Below are positions 1 through 9,526 of a DNA stretch of 64,000 nt, one piece after another (within the stretch, counting starts at the first letter, position 1; every line of letters begins with the position of its first letter). This DNA comes from Skermanella stibiiresistens SB22 (GTDB lineage: Bacteria > Pseudomonadota > Alphaproteobacteria > Azospirillales > Azospirillaceae). Both the position numbers and the translations under genes were made by a program. The notes under the pieces are model-generated. The model searched no databases and had not been told where the DNA came from. It was given only the letters and a program-made list of their open reading frames with translations. The stretch lies in the NCBI RefSeq assembly GCF_000576635.1, contig NZ_AVFL01000010.1, positions 124,001-188,000 on the forward strand, in the 5' to 3' direction.

Positions 1-160
1 CCATCGCCAGCATGAATCCGCCAAACGCCCGATGACTGAGGGCGTCGACCAGATCGGCCAAGGTCACGCGGTCCGGGGGCAAGTTCTCCCGGAACTCGCT
101 GAGCAGATCGGTGATCCGGCGGCCATCGCCAATCACTTCGCCGTCGGCCAGGGCGGTCAT
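1..160 (-). CDS. ExoD-family exopolysaccharide synthesis protein, N-terminal fragment
   Basis: Only the first 53 codons are inside the window; the gene continues beyond base 1. Translating the minus strand from the ATG at 160 gives a short hydrophilic start, then RITDLLSEFRE, RVTLADLVDALSHRAFGGFMLAM. The pattern R-V-(T/S)-L-x-D-L-x-D-A-L-x-x-R-x-F-G is characteristic of the N-terminus of ExoD-like membrane proteins, which are linked to exopolysaccharide production and alkaline tolerance in rhizobia. The function is inferred from that motif alone. It is transcribed divergently from the AhpD-like gene at 399, with 238 bases between them in which no confident promoter was found. Confidence 0.6.
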   Translation of the reverse strand, partial: MTALADGEVIGDGRRITDLLSEFRENLPPDRVTLADLVDALSHRAFGGFMLAM

Positions 161-398
161 TTGGGCACGACCACGGTACCGGTCGCGGGTTGGGCCAACG
201 GTTGAGCCACGACTTGGAACGATAACATTTGGAACGGGGTGTCCGATGTCGTTTCTAAGGACGTACGAAACCGGCTGGGGTCGGTTCCAGCATTCGGCGA
301 CGGTTGGGGTTGCCAACCCAGCGCACACATAAGACTGTATCAGCAGCGTACAATAGACGGATCATCGAAGATCCGCCAGATCACAGGAGGACGCACAC

Positions 399-971
399 TT
401 GCCACAGCCAAATCACGCGATGGCCCTGCCCGTACCCGACGCGGACACCCTGGACGACGACCTCAAGACGTATTTCGCCAAGTGCCAGGACAAGCTGGGC
501 CTGGTGCCCAACGTGCTGCGCTCCTACGCCTCGCGACCGGAGAAGCTGCGTACGTTCATCAAGCTGTACAACGAACTGATGCTGGGAGACAGCGGTTTGT
601 CCAAGCTGGAACGGGAGATGATCGCCGTCGTCGTCTCCTCCGCCAACCATTGCTATTACTGCCTCGCCGCCCACGGCCAAGCGGTCCGGAAACTCTCGGG
701 CGATCCCCAACTGGGCGAGATGTTGGTGATGAATTACCGTGTCGCCCCGCTGCCGCCGCGCCAGCGCGCGATGCTCGACTTCGCCTGGAAGCTGACGGAA
801 ACACCACATCTGATGGGGGAATCGGACCGGCGGGCGCTGCGCGACGCCGGCTTCGGTGACGCCGACATCTTCGACATCGCCGATGTCGCCGGCTTCTACA
901 ACATGTCGAACCGGGTCGCTTCGGCGGTTGATATGATGCCCAACCCCGAGTACCACCAGATGGACAGATAG
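399..971 (+). CDS. AhpD-like / carboxymuconolactone decarboxylase family peroxidase-related protein
   Basis: A 190-residue cytoplasmic protein of the alkylhydroperoxidase AhpD-like, peroxidase-related family. The active-site pattern is visible as NHCYYCLAAH, with Cys85, Cys88 and His92, preceded by the usual E-R-E-M-I helix. Members reduce peroxides through a CxxC pair; the physiological substrate cannot be read here. The start is taken at TTG 399 because a perfect AGGAGG lies at 385-390, 8 bases upstream; an ATG at 420 is the alternative. The stop is 4 bases before the first ATG of sppA, so the two genes are probably co-transcribed. A TACAAT at 349-354 could be a -10 box, but no good -35 is seen at the right distance. 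Confidence 0.85.
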   Translation: MPQPNHAMALPVPDADTLDDDLKTYFAKCQDKLGLVPNVLRSYASRPEKLRTFIKLYNELMLGDSGLSKLEREMIAVVVSSANHCYYCLAAHGQAVRKLSGDPQLGEMLVMNYRVAPLPPRQRAMLDFAWKLTETPHLMGESDRRALRDAGFGDADIFDIADVAGFYNMSNRVASAVDMMPNPEYHQMDR

Positions 972-975
972 GCGA

Positions 976-2784
976 ATGATGCGGTCGGGACGCGGCCGAG
1001 CGAAACCGGGAGTCATGATGTATCGCTTCTTCAGGGGGCTGTTCGCGCTGATCGGCCTGATCGTCGTCGTCGTGGCCGCCGGCGGCGGGTACCTGGCGTA
1101 CAAGGCCTGGGACCGCGAGGAACCAGTCTCCGACACCATCGTCCTGAACCTGGATCTCGACCAGGACCTCGCCGAGTACGTGCCCGCCGACCCTTTGTCC
1201 GAGGCGCTGTTCGCGCGTACGGAAAGCCTGCGCGACGTGGTGGACGCGCTGGACCGGGCACGCATGGACCCCCGCGTCAAGGGCGTCGTCGCCCGACTCG
1301 GCGGCGACCAGATCGGTACGGGCAAGGCGCAGGAGATCAGGGCGGCGGTCGAGCGGTTCCGCGCCAGCGACCGTTTCGCCTTCGCCTTCTCGCACTCCTT
1401 CGGCGAGCTGGGGCCGGGCGACCGGTCGTACTACATGGCGAGCGGGTTCGAGCGGATCTGGCTGCAACCCGTCGGCCTGGTTGGACTCACCGGCGTCAGC
1501 GCCTCCGTTCCCTTCGCGCGCGGCGCGCTGGACGAGTTGAACATCACGCCCGAGCTGCGGCACCGGGAGGAATACAAGAGCTTCATGAACACCTTCACCG
1601 AGAAGGGATTCACGGAGCCCCACCGCGAGATGATGGAGGCCCTGATCGGTGACCTGGAGGGCCAACTGGTCAGCGGCATCGCCCAGGGACGGGGCATGGA
1701 CCCGGCGGCGCTCCGCCAGTTGATCGATCGCGGACCTTTCCTGGATCGCGAGGCGGTCGCCGCAAAGCTGGTCGATCAGATCGGCTACTTCGACGAGGTC
1801 CGGAGCGCCGCGCTGGCGCGCGCCGGGGCCGGGGCGGAGTTGATCGACGGCGCCGATTACCTGCGCTCCGCCGGGCGCCCCCATGTCTCGGGGCCGACCA
1901 TCGCGGTCATCTACGGCACCGGATCGATCCAGAGCGGCAAGACCGGGGTCGATCCGCTGTCCGGCGGCACGTCGATGGGGTCGGAGGACATGGTCGAGGC
2001 CTTCGACAAGGCCGCCGCCGATCCCCAGGTCCGCGCCATCCTGTTCCGGATCGACAGCGGCGGCGGCTCGGCCGTGGCCTCCGAGACGATCCGCCGATCC
2101 CTGGTCAAGGCGCGCGAGGCCGGCAAGCCGGTGATCGTGTCGATGGGCGAGGCCGCCGCGTCCGGCGGCTACTGGATCGCCATGAACGCCGACAGGATCG
2201 TCGCCCAACCCGGCACCCTCACCGGCTCGATCGGCGTCGTCGCCGGCAAGATGGTCACATCAGGGCTGTGGGACCGGTTTGGCATCGAATGGGGGGAAAT
2301 CTCCAAGGGTGCCCACGCCTCCATGTGGTCGTCGCTCACGCCTTACTCGGATACCGAATCCCAGCGGCTCGACGCCATCCTGGACGACATCTACGGAGCC
2401 TTCGTCCGCAACGTCGCCGAGGCGCGCCGGCTGCCGGTCACGTCCGTCCGCGACATCGCCAAGGGCCGCGTCTGGACGGGAGCGCAGGCTAAGGCGCTGG
2501 GTCTGGTCGACGAGTTGGGCGACATGGACACGGCGCTGGGCTTCGCGCGGCAAGCCGCCGGCTTGGCCCAGGACGCCGCGGTGACCGTGGAGATCTTCCC
2601 CAAGCCGGATTCACCGTTCCGCCAAGTGGTCGATCTGGTCACTGGCGCGTCGGAAGCGCGGACGGCCGCCGCCACACAGGCGATGCTGGCCCGATTCCAG
2701 CCGCTGCTCCGGGAACTGGCTCCGCTGGTTCGCGATCCCGCCGCCGAAACCTTGACCATGCCGCCGACCGGCCTGACGCGCTGA
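976..2784 (+). CDS. sppA: signal peptide peptidase SppA, 67K type
   Basis: A 602-residue inner-membrane serine protease that degrades cleaved signal peptides. One N-terminal membrane anchor lies at about residues 19-40 (FALIGLIVVVVAA), followed by two tandem SppA repeats typical of the long 67K form. The catalytic Lys/Ser dyad is recognisable: Lys201 in HREEYKS and Ser396 in ASGGYW, about 195 residues apart, as in Escherichia coli SppA. The second repeat also shows IDSGGGSAVAS and the TGSIGV strand. ATGs at 976 and 1018 are both possible starts; the later one would place the anchor closer to the N-terminus. It follows the AhpD-like gene by 4 bases and converges on the membrane-protein gene at 2791. 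Confidence 0.93.
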   Translation: MMRSGRGRAKPGVMMYRFFRGLFALIGLIVVVVAAGGGYLAYKAWDREEPVSDTIVLNLDLDQDLAEYVPADPLSEALFARTESLRDVVDALDRARMDPRVKGVVARLGGDQIGTGKAQEIRAAVERFRASDRFAFAFSHSFGELGPGDRSYYMASGFERIWLQPVGLVGLTGVSASVPFARGALDELNITPELRHREEYKSFMNTFTEKGFTEPHREMMEALIGDLEGQLVSGIAQGRGMDPAALRQLIDRGPFLDREAVAAKLVDQIGYFDEVRSAALARAGAGAELIDGADYLRSAGRPHVSGPTIAVIYGTGSIQSGKTGVDPLSGGTSMGSEDMVEAFDKAAADPQVRAILFRIDSGGGSAVASETIRRSLVKAREAGKPVIVSMGEAAASGGYWIAMNADRIVAQPGTLTGSIGVVAGKMVTSGLWDRFGIEWGEISKGAHASMWSSLTPYSDTESQRLDAILDDIYGAFVRNVAEARRLPVTSVRDIAKGRVWTGAQAKALGLVDELGDMDTALGFARQAAGLAQDAAVTVEIFPKPDSPFRQVVDLVTGASEARTAAATQAMLARFQPLLRELAPLVRDPAAETLTMPPTGLTR

Positions 2785-2790
2785 ACCCAC

Positions 2791-4470
2791 TCAGCGCGCC
2801 GCCGTGGGAACGAGCCGGCACAGGAATGTCGGCTCGGGCGGGCGGACGGTGGACTCCACCTTGGCGCAGCTGTCGTCGTCGATGGCGAAGCCGAACGACC
2901 GGAAGGCCGCCTCGACCCCCTGCCCGCGGCGGTCGCGGCGGAACATGCCGTACACCGGCCCCTCGTGGCCCGACACGATGGCCGCCGCCCGCCGCGTGAA
3001 CGGATTGTCGGCCCGGTAGACATAGTCGAAGCCGTCCAGCCGCAGGAACCGGTTGGATGGGTCGAAGGCGGGGATGAAATGCGCGTCGGCGCCGCGGCCC
3101 GCCATCAGGATCACGGCGTCGCGCAACCCGCGATACTGCGCCGGGACGGCTGCGCCGACGAACGGCTCGTCGCCCCAGTCCTTGCGGGCGAAATCCGACT
3201 TCGCGGTCGTCACCACCAGCACCAGACAACACGCCACCGTCGCGGTCACACCCAGCCGCGTGCCGAGCAGCGCCACCAGCATGACGCACAGCAGCAGCGG
3301 CGCCATCATTTCCAGGGGCACGGCGTATCGGTGGATCGAGAACAGCACCAGCCAGCCCCCATAGCCGACCAGGGCCGTCCACAGCATCATGCGGGCGTTC
3401 GGGCCGGTGAAGGTGCCGCCATCCAGCCGCCAGCGGACCATCCGCCGTACCGGCAGTACCACCAGCAGGAGCGCCGCCACGACGAAGGCGCTCAACAGCC
3501 GGTAGTCGCGCCATGGCGCCTCCGAAATGCGGTCGCCGTCAAAGCTGAAGATGACGGGATAGATCAGGTATTCCAGCAGGTCGGTCGGCAGGTAGCGTAG
3601 GTCCCGCCCATCGCCGGCGGCGGCGAAGGGGGAGTTGAACAGCCGGTTGAAGAAGGGGAAGAACGGGTTGCCGAACTCCTCCCGCATCCGCAGCATCCAG
3701 AAGCCGCCCGACGCCAGCAGGCCCACGACGGACGCGCAACCCGCCGCGACGCAGTACAGCAAGCGATCGCGGACGGGACCCTTGCACGCCAGCGGCGCCA
3801 CGACGATCGCCAGCACGAATGGCGCCAGGGTCAGCTTCAGCCCCAGACCGATCCCCACCACCAATCCGGCGCCCGCGGGACGCAGCCAGGGGTGGCGCTT
3901 GGCCGGGCCGATCGGCGGCGACAGCAGGATCAGCAAAGCTCCCAGGAAGAACAGGCTGGCGATCAGGTCGTGATGCCACGATCCCAGCGTGCCCATCGCC
4001 GCGGCGCCGCCGAAGCCGGCGGCGGCCAGGAACGCCGGCAGCAGGTTGGGCAGCGCCACGCTGCCCTTGACCCGCGGCCCCAGCACCAGCCGGGCGCAGT
4101 GGAACAGCAGCACGATGTTGAAACCGTGGATCACGCCCAGGATGAAGCCGACGGCGCGGGCCGGCAGCGTCTCGACCCCAGCGTAGAAGGCGATGTCCAG
4201 CACCGGGTTCAGGAAGGTGTGGAAGACGGCCGGCAGGATGTCGACGCCCAGCCGGCCGTTGAGGAAGGCGTAGCCGTTGTAATAATGATAGTGCAGCAGG
4301 TCCCAGGCCATGCTCTTGCCCATGTGCAAGGACAAGAGGCCCGACATCAAAGGCGACATCCAGATGAGAATCGGAATGGCCGAGTTCAGATGGCGGAACA
4401 GGACGTTTCCCTGGATCTCCTGGCGGCCCTTCTCGCGGTTTCTTCCGCCTGTGGTTGTCTGGACCGTCAT
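2791..4470 (-). CDS. large polytopic membrane protein, possible GT-C/GT87-type glycosyltransferase
   Basis: A 559-residue protein made almost entirely of hydrophobic helices, about ten or more, separated by short loops. An early loop, HYHYYNGYAFLNGRLGVDILPA, sits between the first and second membrane segments, as in GT-C glycosyltransferases, where that loop carries the catalytic acidic residue (here Asp in GVDILP). The last ~100 residues are a soluble tail. No specific family could be named with confidence, and the glycosyltransferase suggestion is inference from topology. It is convergent with sppA (6 bases apart) and lies downstream of tlyA on the same strand, 110 bases away. A second protein of similar general design is encoded on the other side of tlyA. 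Confidence 0.6.
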   Translation of the reverse strand: MTVQTTTGGRNREKGRQEIQGNVLFRHLNSAIPILIWMSPLMSGLLSLHMGKSMAWDLLHYHYYNGYAFLNGRLGVDILPAVFHTFLNPVLDIAFYAGVETLPARAVGFILGVIHGFNIVLLFHCARLVLGPRVKGSVALPNLLPAFLAAAGFGGAAAMGTLGSWHHDLIASLFFLGALLILLSPPIGPAKRHPWLRPAGAGLVVGIGLGLKLTLAPFVLAIVVAPLACKGPVRDRLLYCVAAGCASVVGLLASGGFWMLRMREEFGNPFFPFFNRLFNSPFAAAGDGRDLRYLPTDLLEYLIYPVIFSFDGDRISEAPWRDYRLLSAFVVAALLLVVLPVRRMVRWRLDGGTFTGPNARMMLWTALVGYGGWLVLFSIHRYAVPLEMMAPLLLCVMLVALLGTRLGVTATVACCLVLVVTTAKSDFARKDWGDEPFVGAAVPAQYRGLRDAVILMAGRGADAHFIPAFDPSNRFLRLDGFDYVYRADNPFTRRAAAIVSGHEGPVYGMFRRDRRGQGVEAAFRSFGFAIDDDSCAKVESTVRPPEPTFLCRLVPTAAR

Positions 4471-4580
4471 GGATTTTCCGGTACTGGTTCTTCGGAAGTT
4501 TGCCGCCTCATTTACCTTTAATGTGTGATTCGTCGTCGCTGCTCATTGTGTGACACGGGGTACGCAAGGGGAGTGACCCG

Positions 4581-5339
4581 TCAGTCGTCCCGGACTCCCC
4601 CGATGAGGAATTCCTTGTTGCCCTCCGGCCCCAGAATCGGGCTTTCGGCGATACCGAGCGGACGCCAGCCGGGTAATCCGGACAGCCACGCCGAGACGGT
4701 GTCGCAAACCTCCCGATGCAGCTCCGGATCACGCACCACTCCGCCCTTGCCGACCCTGCCCTTGCCGACCTCGAACTGCGGCTTGATCAATGCCACCAGA
4801 CGGGCACCCGGACGGGTCAGCGCCAGGGACGCCGGCAGCACGGTCATCAGGCTGATGAAGCTGGCGTCGCACACCACCAGATCGACCGGTTCCGGGATCT
4901 CCGCCGCCGTCAGGTGGCGCGCGTTGGTCCGTTCCAGAACCACGACGCGCGGGTCCTGCCGCAGCTTCCACGCCAACTGCCCATGGCCGACATCGACCGC
5001 GTGGACCTTGGCGGCACCGCGCGCCAGCAGGACGTCGGTGAAGCCGCCGGTCGAGGCGCCGACATCCAGGCAGGTCAGCCCGGTCGGATCGATGCCGAAA
5101 TGATCCAACCCCTCGACCAGCTTCAGCCCGCCACGCGACACCCACGGGTGATCCTGCCCCTTGACCGACAGCGGCGCATCGTCCGCCAGCGTGTGGCCCG
5201 CCTTGTCGATCCGCAGGGTGTCGGAATAGACCAGCCCAGCCATGATCAGCGCCTGCGCCTTGGCGCGGCTCTCCACCAAGCCGCGCTCGACCAGCAGAGT
5301 GTCGACACGGGTTCGGGACCGCTGACGTGAATCGCTCAT
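4581..5339 (-). CDS. tlyA: TlyA family rRNA 2'-O-methyltransferase
   Basis: A 252-residue protein with an N-terminal S4 RNA-binding domain (RVDTLLVERGLVESRAKAQ, residues 10-60) followed by an FtsJ/RrmJ-like SAM methyltransferase domain. The SAM-binding motif is CLDVGASTGGFTDVLL and the catalytic region includes KPQFEVG. Family members methylate 16S and/or 23S rRNA riboses; several have also been called hemolysins. The length is normal. It ends the isoprenoid operon, in an order (xseB, ispA, dxs, tlyA) common in alphaproteobacteria, except that a 693-residue membrane protein gene separates it from dxs here. The upstream gene stops 40 bases before this start, so they are likely one transcript. 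Confidence 0.93.
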   Translation of the reverse strand: MSDSRQRSRTRVDTLLVERGLVESRAKAQALIMAGLVYSDTLRIDKAGHTLADDAPLSVKGQDHPWVSRGGLKLVEGLDHFGIDPTGLTCLDVGASTGGFTDVLLARGAAKVHAVDVGHGQLAWKLRQDPRVVVLERTNARHLTAAEIPEPVDLVVCDASFISLMTVLPASLALTRPGARLVALIKPQFEVGKGRVGKGGVVRDPELHREVCDTVSAWLSGLPGWRPLGIAESPILGPEGNKEFLIGGVRDD

Positions 5340-5379
5340 CGGCGATGACTTCCTTGTGCTGGCGGTGACGGGTCGCGGC

Positions 5380-7461
5380 TCACATCGGGTCCAGCCTGTA
5401 CCCCGTCAGGCCCAGCCCCAGGACCCGGCCGTCGATGCTCTGGCCCAGCGCGGCGGGACTGGCCGCCCGCTCGACCTCGAACTCCACCTTGACCGGCCGG
5501 TCGCCCGATCGTGGCACGGTGGCGGTGAACTCGCCAGTAGCGGCGGAGACGTCCCAGACCGCCACCCGCACGCCATCGGCGTGAACCACCACCCGCTGGG
5601 TCGGATCCGGCGGACGGGTGAAGACGCGCGTCACGACCGTCAGCCTGAAGGACCGGTCGCCGGCCGTTTCCGAGGGCGGCGGATTCAGCCACAGCGTGGA
5701 GCGTCCCTGCCCCCAGACGCCCCAGGGTTCCGGCGCCCACCAGTCCGCCCCGAGCGACACCGCGCCGGCCTGCCCGGCCGCGACGGAAACCATCTCCGAC
5801 AGGGGCGTCGAGGGAATGGGCGACACCGTCCTCGGCTTGACGTCCCACCGCGACCCCGCCAGATCCAGTCCGCACAAGCCCTGTTCGATGTCGTGGCGCC
5901 GGGCGTAGTCGGACACCCGGATCCCATAATCGAAGTGCGACGTGTTGGAGAAGTCCCAGTCGGGCGGATTGAACGACGAGATGCCGTTGATCGTCGGTAA
6001 CCCGACGACCTCCGCCACCAGCATCGCGTCCACATTGTGGCTGTACCGGTTGATCACATCCGGCAGCCCGGCTTGGCCACCCTCGCGGGAGACCATCGCC
6101 GCGAAGGAGCGGCATTCCGCGGGAGGCGGCGGCAGGGCGGCCAGCCGGCGGTTCTCCTCCCGGCGGTCGATCAACGCCACGGTTCCGGAATTCAGTTGCT
6201 CCAGCACCAGGGCCAGCGCCAGCACGCCCGCCAGCGCCGGGGACCGGCTCCGCAGCATGCCCGCCAGCCCAACCACGGTGATCAGGGTGATCGGCAAGGT
6301 CAAGAAGATGTAGGAGCGGACCACGACGCGGACGGCCTTGGCGCCGGGCACCCAGTGATAGACCAGGACCCAGGGCGAGACGCCGGCGACCTTCAGCGTC
6401 AGCAGCCAGAAGATCGCCACCGCCAGGATCGGCGCCCGCAGGAGCGGGACGCGCCGCCAGCACCAGATCGATGCCAACGCGAAACACGCCAGCATCACCG
6501 GGGGAAAGCCTACGACACGCTCGCCATCGGCCGGGAAGCGCGTCGGGAAGTTGGCGTTCAGCCAGCCCATCACGCCGCCGAACACCGCATTGTTCGGCCC
6601 CGTGTTGACGAAGTCCCAGGGCGTGCCGAGATAAGGCCAGACGACGCTGAAGTCGTGCATGCCCGTCTCGGACGCCCTCGGCAGATACAGGATCAGGAAC
6701 GGAATCAGGGCCGCGACCAGCACGGCGAGGATCACCGCCAGGATCGGCAACCGTCGGAGCGCCACCCGCGACGCTTCGCGCGCCACGCCGAACCCGCCGG
6801 TCAGCGGCAGCGCCGCCACGCACAGGATGGCGTAGAACGCCAGGAACCACGCCATGTAGAAGGCGGTCAGCAGCCACATGGCGTAGAGGCAGACCGTCGC
6901 CACGCCCCAGCCCAGCGCCTCCCCCCGGCCGCCCGCCGCCAGCGCCAGGGCGCACCGCGCCGCCAGCCACAGCGTCAGCGGCGCCAGCGAGACCGTCAGC
7001 AACTGCGCGTGGCTCGATTGCTGGAAGGTGCTGGAGGCGATGGTGAAGAGGATCGCGGCGAGGATCGACCAGCCCGCCCGGAGCCCCAGCACCCGCCGCG
7101 ACAGCAGATAGGTCGAGGCGAAACCGATCACCCGGAAGGTGATGTTGACCATCTCCGCCGACAGGAAGGGATCGACGCCGATCGCCCGGAAGATCGAATG
7201 GAAAACCCCGAATAGGAAGTAGCCGTCGTTATAGGCCAGCGTTCCGTCGTAGGGGAAAAAGTAGTTGGTGGTGTCCCACGCCGCCAAACCGCGGAACACG
7301 TTGTGCCAGTGTTCCAGGATGCTGATTTCGATCAAGCCGTCGAAACGGTCGCCGGTGACGAAGGCGAAGCCGGTGGAGAGTTGCGGTTGGAAAACGGCGG
7401 CGACGGAGAGCGACAAGGCGAGCAGCCACAGGAGCCGGCTCGCGCCAACGGATTTGAACAT
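5380..7461 (-). CDS. large membrane protein, GT-C/YfhO-like, function unknown
   Basis: A 693-residue protein with a run of roughly twelve hydrophobic helices over residues ~10-450 and a soluble C-terminal domain of about 230 residues. The N-terminal membrane segment is followed by a long loop (GDRFDGLIEISILEHWHNVF) containing acidic residues, and NYFFPYDGTLAYNDG resembles lipid-linked sugar transferases of the GT-C fold. The specific family was not recognised. The gene lies between dxs (109 bases upstream) and tlyA (40 bases downstream). The dxs-side spacer is rich in GCGCGC/CGCGCG repeats that could form hairpins. It may therefore have its own promoter and represent an insertion into a conserved operon. 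Confidence 0.6.
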   Translation of the reverse strand: MFKSVGASRLLWLLALSLSVAAVFQPQLSTGFAFVTGDRFDGLIEISILEHWHNVFRGLAAWDTTNYFFPYDGTLAYNDGYFLFGVFHSIFRAIGVDPFLSAEMVNITFRVIGFASTYLLSRRVLGLRAGWSILAAILFTIASSTFQQSSHAQLLTVSLAPLTLWLAARCALALAAGGRGEALGWGVATVCLYAMWLLTAFYMAWFLAFYAILCVAALPLTGGFGVAREASRVALRRLPILAVILAVLVAALIPFLILYLPRASETGMHDFSVVWPYLGTPWDFVNTGPNNAVFGGVMGWLNANFPTRFPADGERVVGFPPVMLACFALASIWCWRRVPLLRAPILAVAIFWLLTLKVAGVSPWVLVYHWVPGAKAVRVVVRSYIFLTLPITLITVVGLAGMLRSRSPALAGVLALALVLEQLNSGTVALIDRREENRRLAALPPPPAECRSFAAMVSREGGQAGLPDVINRYSHNVDAMLVAEVVGLPTINGISSFNPPDWDFSNTSHFDYGIRVSDYARRHDIEQGLCGLDLAGSRWDVKPRTVSPIPSTPLSEMVSVAAGQAGAVSLGADWWAPEPWGVWGQGRSTLWLNPPPSETAGDRSFRLTVVTRVFTRPPDPTQRVVVHADGVRVAVWDVSAATGEFTATVPRSGDRPVKVEFEVERAASPAALGQSIDGRVLGLGLTGYRLDPM

Positions 7462-7569
7462 TAAGTCAGGTCTCTCCCAATCCGCGCGCCGGCTCTAAGT
7501 CGGCGCGCCCGCGCGCCGGTTCGCTCCCGGCGCGCGTGGCGGTGTTCCAGGCGGATGCCGCCCTGAAGG

Positions 7570-9498
7570 TCAGGCCCTGGCCACCCCTTGGGCCAAGACG
7601 TCGATACCCATCGCCTTCAGCGCCGTCGCGACGATGTGGCGGGCGCTGAGGCCGGCCTCCTCGTACTGCTTGGCGGGGGTGTCATGGTCGAGGAAGGTAT
7701 CGGGCAGCACCATCGTCCGTATCTTCAGCCCCTGGTCCAACAGGCCGGCGCCGGCCAGGAAATGCAGGACGAAGCTGCCGAAACCGCCGACCGAGCCCTC
7801 CTCGATCGTGATGACGACCTCGTGCTCGGTCGCGACCCGCCGGATCAGGTCCTCGTCAAGCGGCTTGGCGAAGCGGGCGTCGACCACCGTGGTCGACAAG
7901 CCGCGCGCCGCCAGATCCTGGGCGGCGATCAGGCACTCCTGGAGGCGCGCGCCGAAGCTCAGCAAGGCGACCTTGGAGCCCTCCTGGACGACGCGGCCCT
8001 TGCCGATCTCCAGCACCCGGCCCCGCTCCGGCATGTCCAGCCCGACGCCCTCGCCGCGCGGATAGCGGAACGCGCTGGGCCGGTCGTCGATCGCGGCCGC
8101 CGTCGCCACCATGTCCATCAGCTCGACCTCGTCCGACGCCGCCATCAGGACCATGTTCGGCAGGCAGCCCAGATAGGCCGTGTCGAAGGCCCCCGCGTGG
8201 GTGGCGCCGTCGGCGCCGACCAGCCCGGCCCTGTCGATCGCGAAGCGGACCGGCAGCGATTGCAGCGCCACGTCATGGACGACCTGGTCGTAGCCGCGCT
8301 GCAGGAAGGTCGAGTAGATCGCGGCGAACGGCTTGTAGCCCTCCGTCGCCAAGCCGGCGCAGAAGGTCACCGCGTGTTGTTCCGCGATACCGACGTCGAA
8401 GATCCGCTCGGGAAAGCGCTTGTCGAACAGGTCCAGCCCGGTGCCCGACGGCATCGCGGCGGTCACCGCGATGATCTTGTCGTCGGCCTCGGCCTCCTTG
8501 ATCAGCGCCTGGGCGAAGACCCGCGTGTAGGTCGGCGCGTTGGACTTGGCCTTGGCCTGGGCACCCGTCACCACGTCGAATTTGGAGACGGCGTGCAGCT
8601 TGTCGGCCGAGGCCTCGGCGGGCGGAAAGCCCTTGCCTTTCTGGGTCACGACATGGACCAGCACGGGGCCGGTGTCCTCGCTGTCGCGCAGGTTCTGCAG
8701 CACGGGCAGCAGATGATCCAGGTTGTGGCCGTCGATCGGGCCGACGTAGTAGAAGCCCATCTCCTCGAACAGGGTGCCGCCGGTCACCATGCCGCGGGCG
8801 TATTCCTCCGCCCGGCGCGCCGCCTGCTTCAACGGGCGGGGGAACCGCTCGGCGATGTCCTTGGCCAAGTGGCGCAGGCTGATATAGGGCTTGGACGAGA
8901 TCAGCCGCGACAGATAGGCGCTCATGGCGCCGACCGGCGGGGCGATCGACATGTCGTTGTCGTTCAGGATCACGATCAGGCGCGACTTGTCGTCGCTGCC
9001 GGCGTTGTTCATGGCCTCGTACGCCATGCCGGCGCTCATCGCGCCGTCGCCGATCACGCAGATCACGTGGTTATTCTTGCCCGACAGCCGGTTCGCCACC
9101 GCCATGCCATAGCCGGCCGAGATCGAGGTCGAGCTGTGGGCCGTGCCGAACGGATCGTACTGGCTCTCCGACCGCTTGGTGAAGCCGGACAGGCCGCCTC
9201 CCTGGCGCAGCGTCCGGATGCGGTCGCGGCGGTCGGTCAGGATCTTGTGCGGATAGGCCTGATGGCCGACATCCCAGATCAGCCGGTCGTTCGGCGTGTC
9301 GAAGACGTGGTGCAGCGCCACGGTCAGTTCGACCACGCCCAAGCCGGCGCCCAGATGGCCACCCGTAACCGACACCGCGTCGATCGTCTCCACGCGCAAC
9401 TCATCCGCCAACTGGCGCAACTGGTCCGGCTTGAGCTTGCGGATCTGGGACGGGACGCCACAGCGGTCGAGCAACGGGGTCTTGCTGGGTGCGGTCAA
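7570..9498 (-). CDS. dxs: 1-deoxy-D-xylulose-5-phosphate synthase
   Basis: A 642-residue thiamine diphosphate enzyme that condenses pyruvate and glyceraldehyde 3-phosphate to DXP, the first step of the MEP isoprenoid pathway. It has the normal full length and the three transketolase-type domains. The ThDP/Mg signature starts [13 protein letters not shown], the N-terminal catalytic His is in [13 protein letters not shown], and the central domain shows [12 protein letters not shown]. Its product feeds IspA, encoded 28 bases upstream on the same strand, so the genes form a xseB-ispA-dxs operon. No riboswitch-like sequence was seen before it, which is expected for an internal operon gene. Confidence 0.97.
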   Translation of the reverse strand: MTAPSKTPLLDRCGVPSQIRKLKPDQLRQLADELRVETIDAVSVTGGHLGAGLGVVELTVALHHVFDTPNDRLIWDVGHQAYPHKILTDRRDRIRTLRQGGGLSGFTKRSESQYDPFGTAHSSTSISAGYGMAVANRLSGKNNHVICVIGDGAMSAGMAYEAMNNAGSDDKSRLIVILNDNDMSIAPPVGAMSAYLSRLISSKPYISLRHLAKDIAERFPRPLKQAARRAEEYARGMVTGGTLFEEMGFYYVGPIDGHNLDHLLPVLQNLRDSEDTGPVLVHVVTQKGKGFPPAEASADKLHAVSKFDVVTGAQAKAKSNAPTYTRVFAQALIKEAEADDKIIAVTAAMPSGTGLDLFDKRFPERIFDVGIAEQHAVTFCAGLATEGYKPFAAIYSTFLQRGYDQVVHDVALQSLPVRFAIDRAGLVGADGATHAGAFDTAYLGCLPNMVLMAASDEVELMDMVATAAAIDDRPSAFRYPRGEGVGLDMPERGRVLEIGKGRVVQEGSKVALLSFGARLQECLIAAQDLAARGLSTTVVDARFAKPLDEDLIRRVATEHEVVITIEEGSVGGFGSFVLHFLAGAGLLDQGLKIRTMVLPDTFLDHDTPAKQYEEAGLSARHIVATALKAMGIDVLAQGVARA

Positions 9499-9526
9499 TA
9501 CAACCTCCTCTGGTCAGGCGCGCCGC

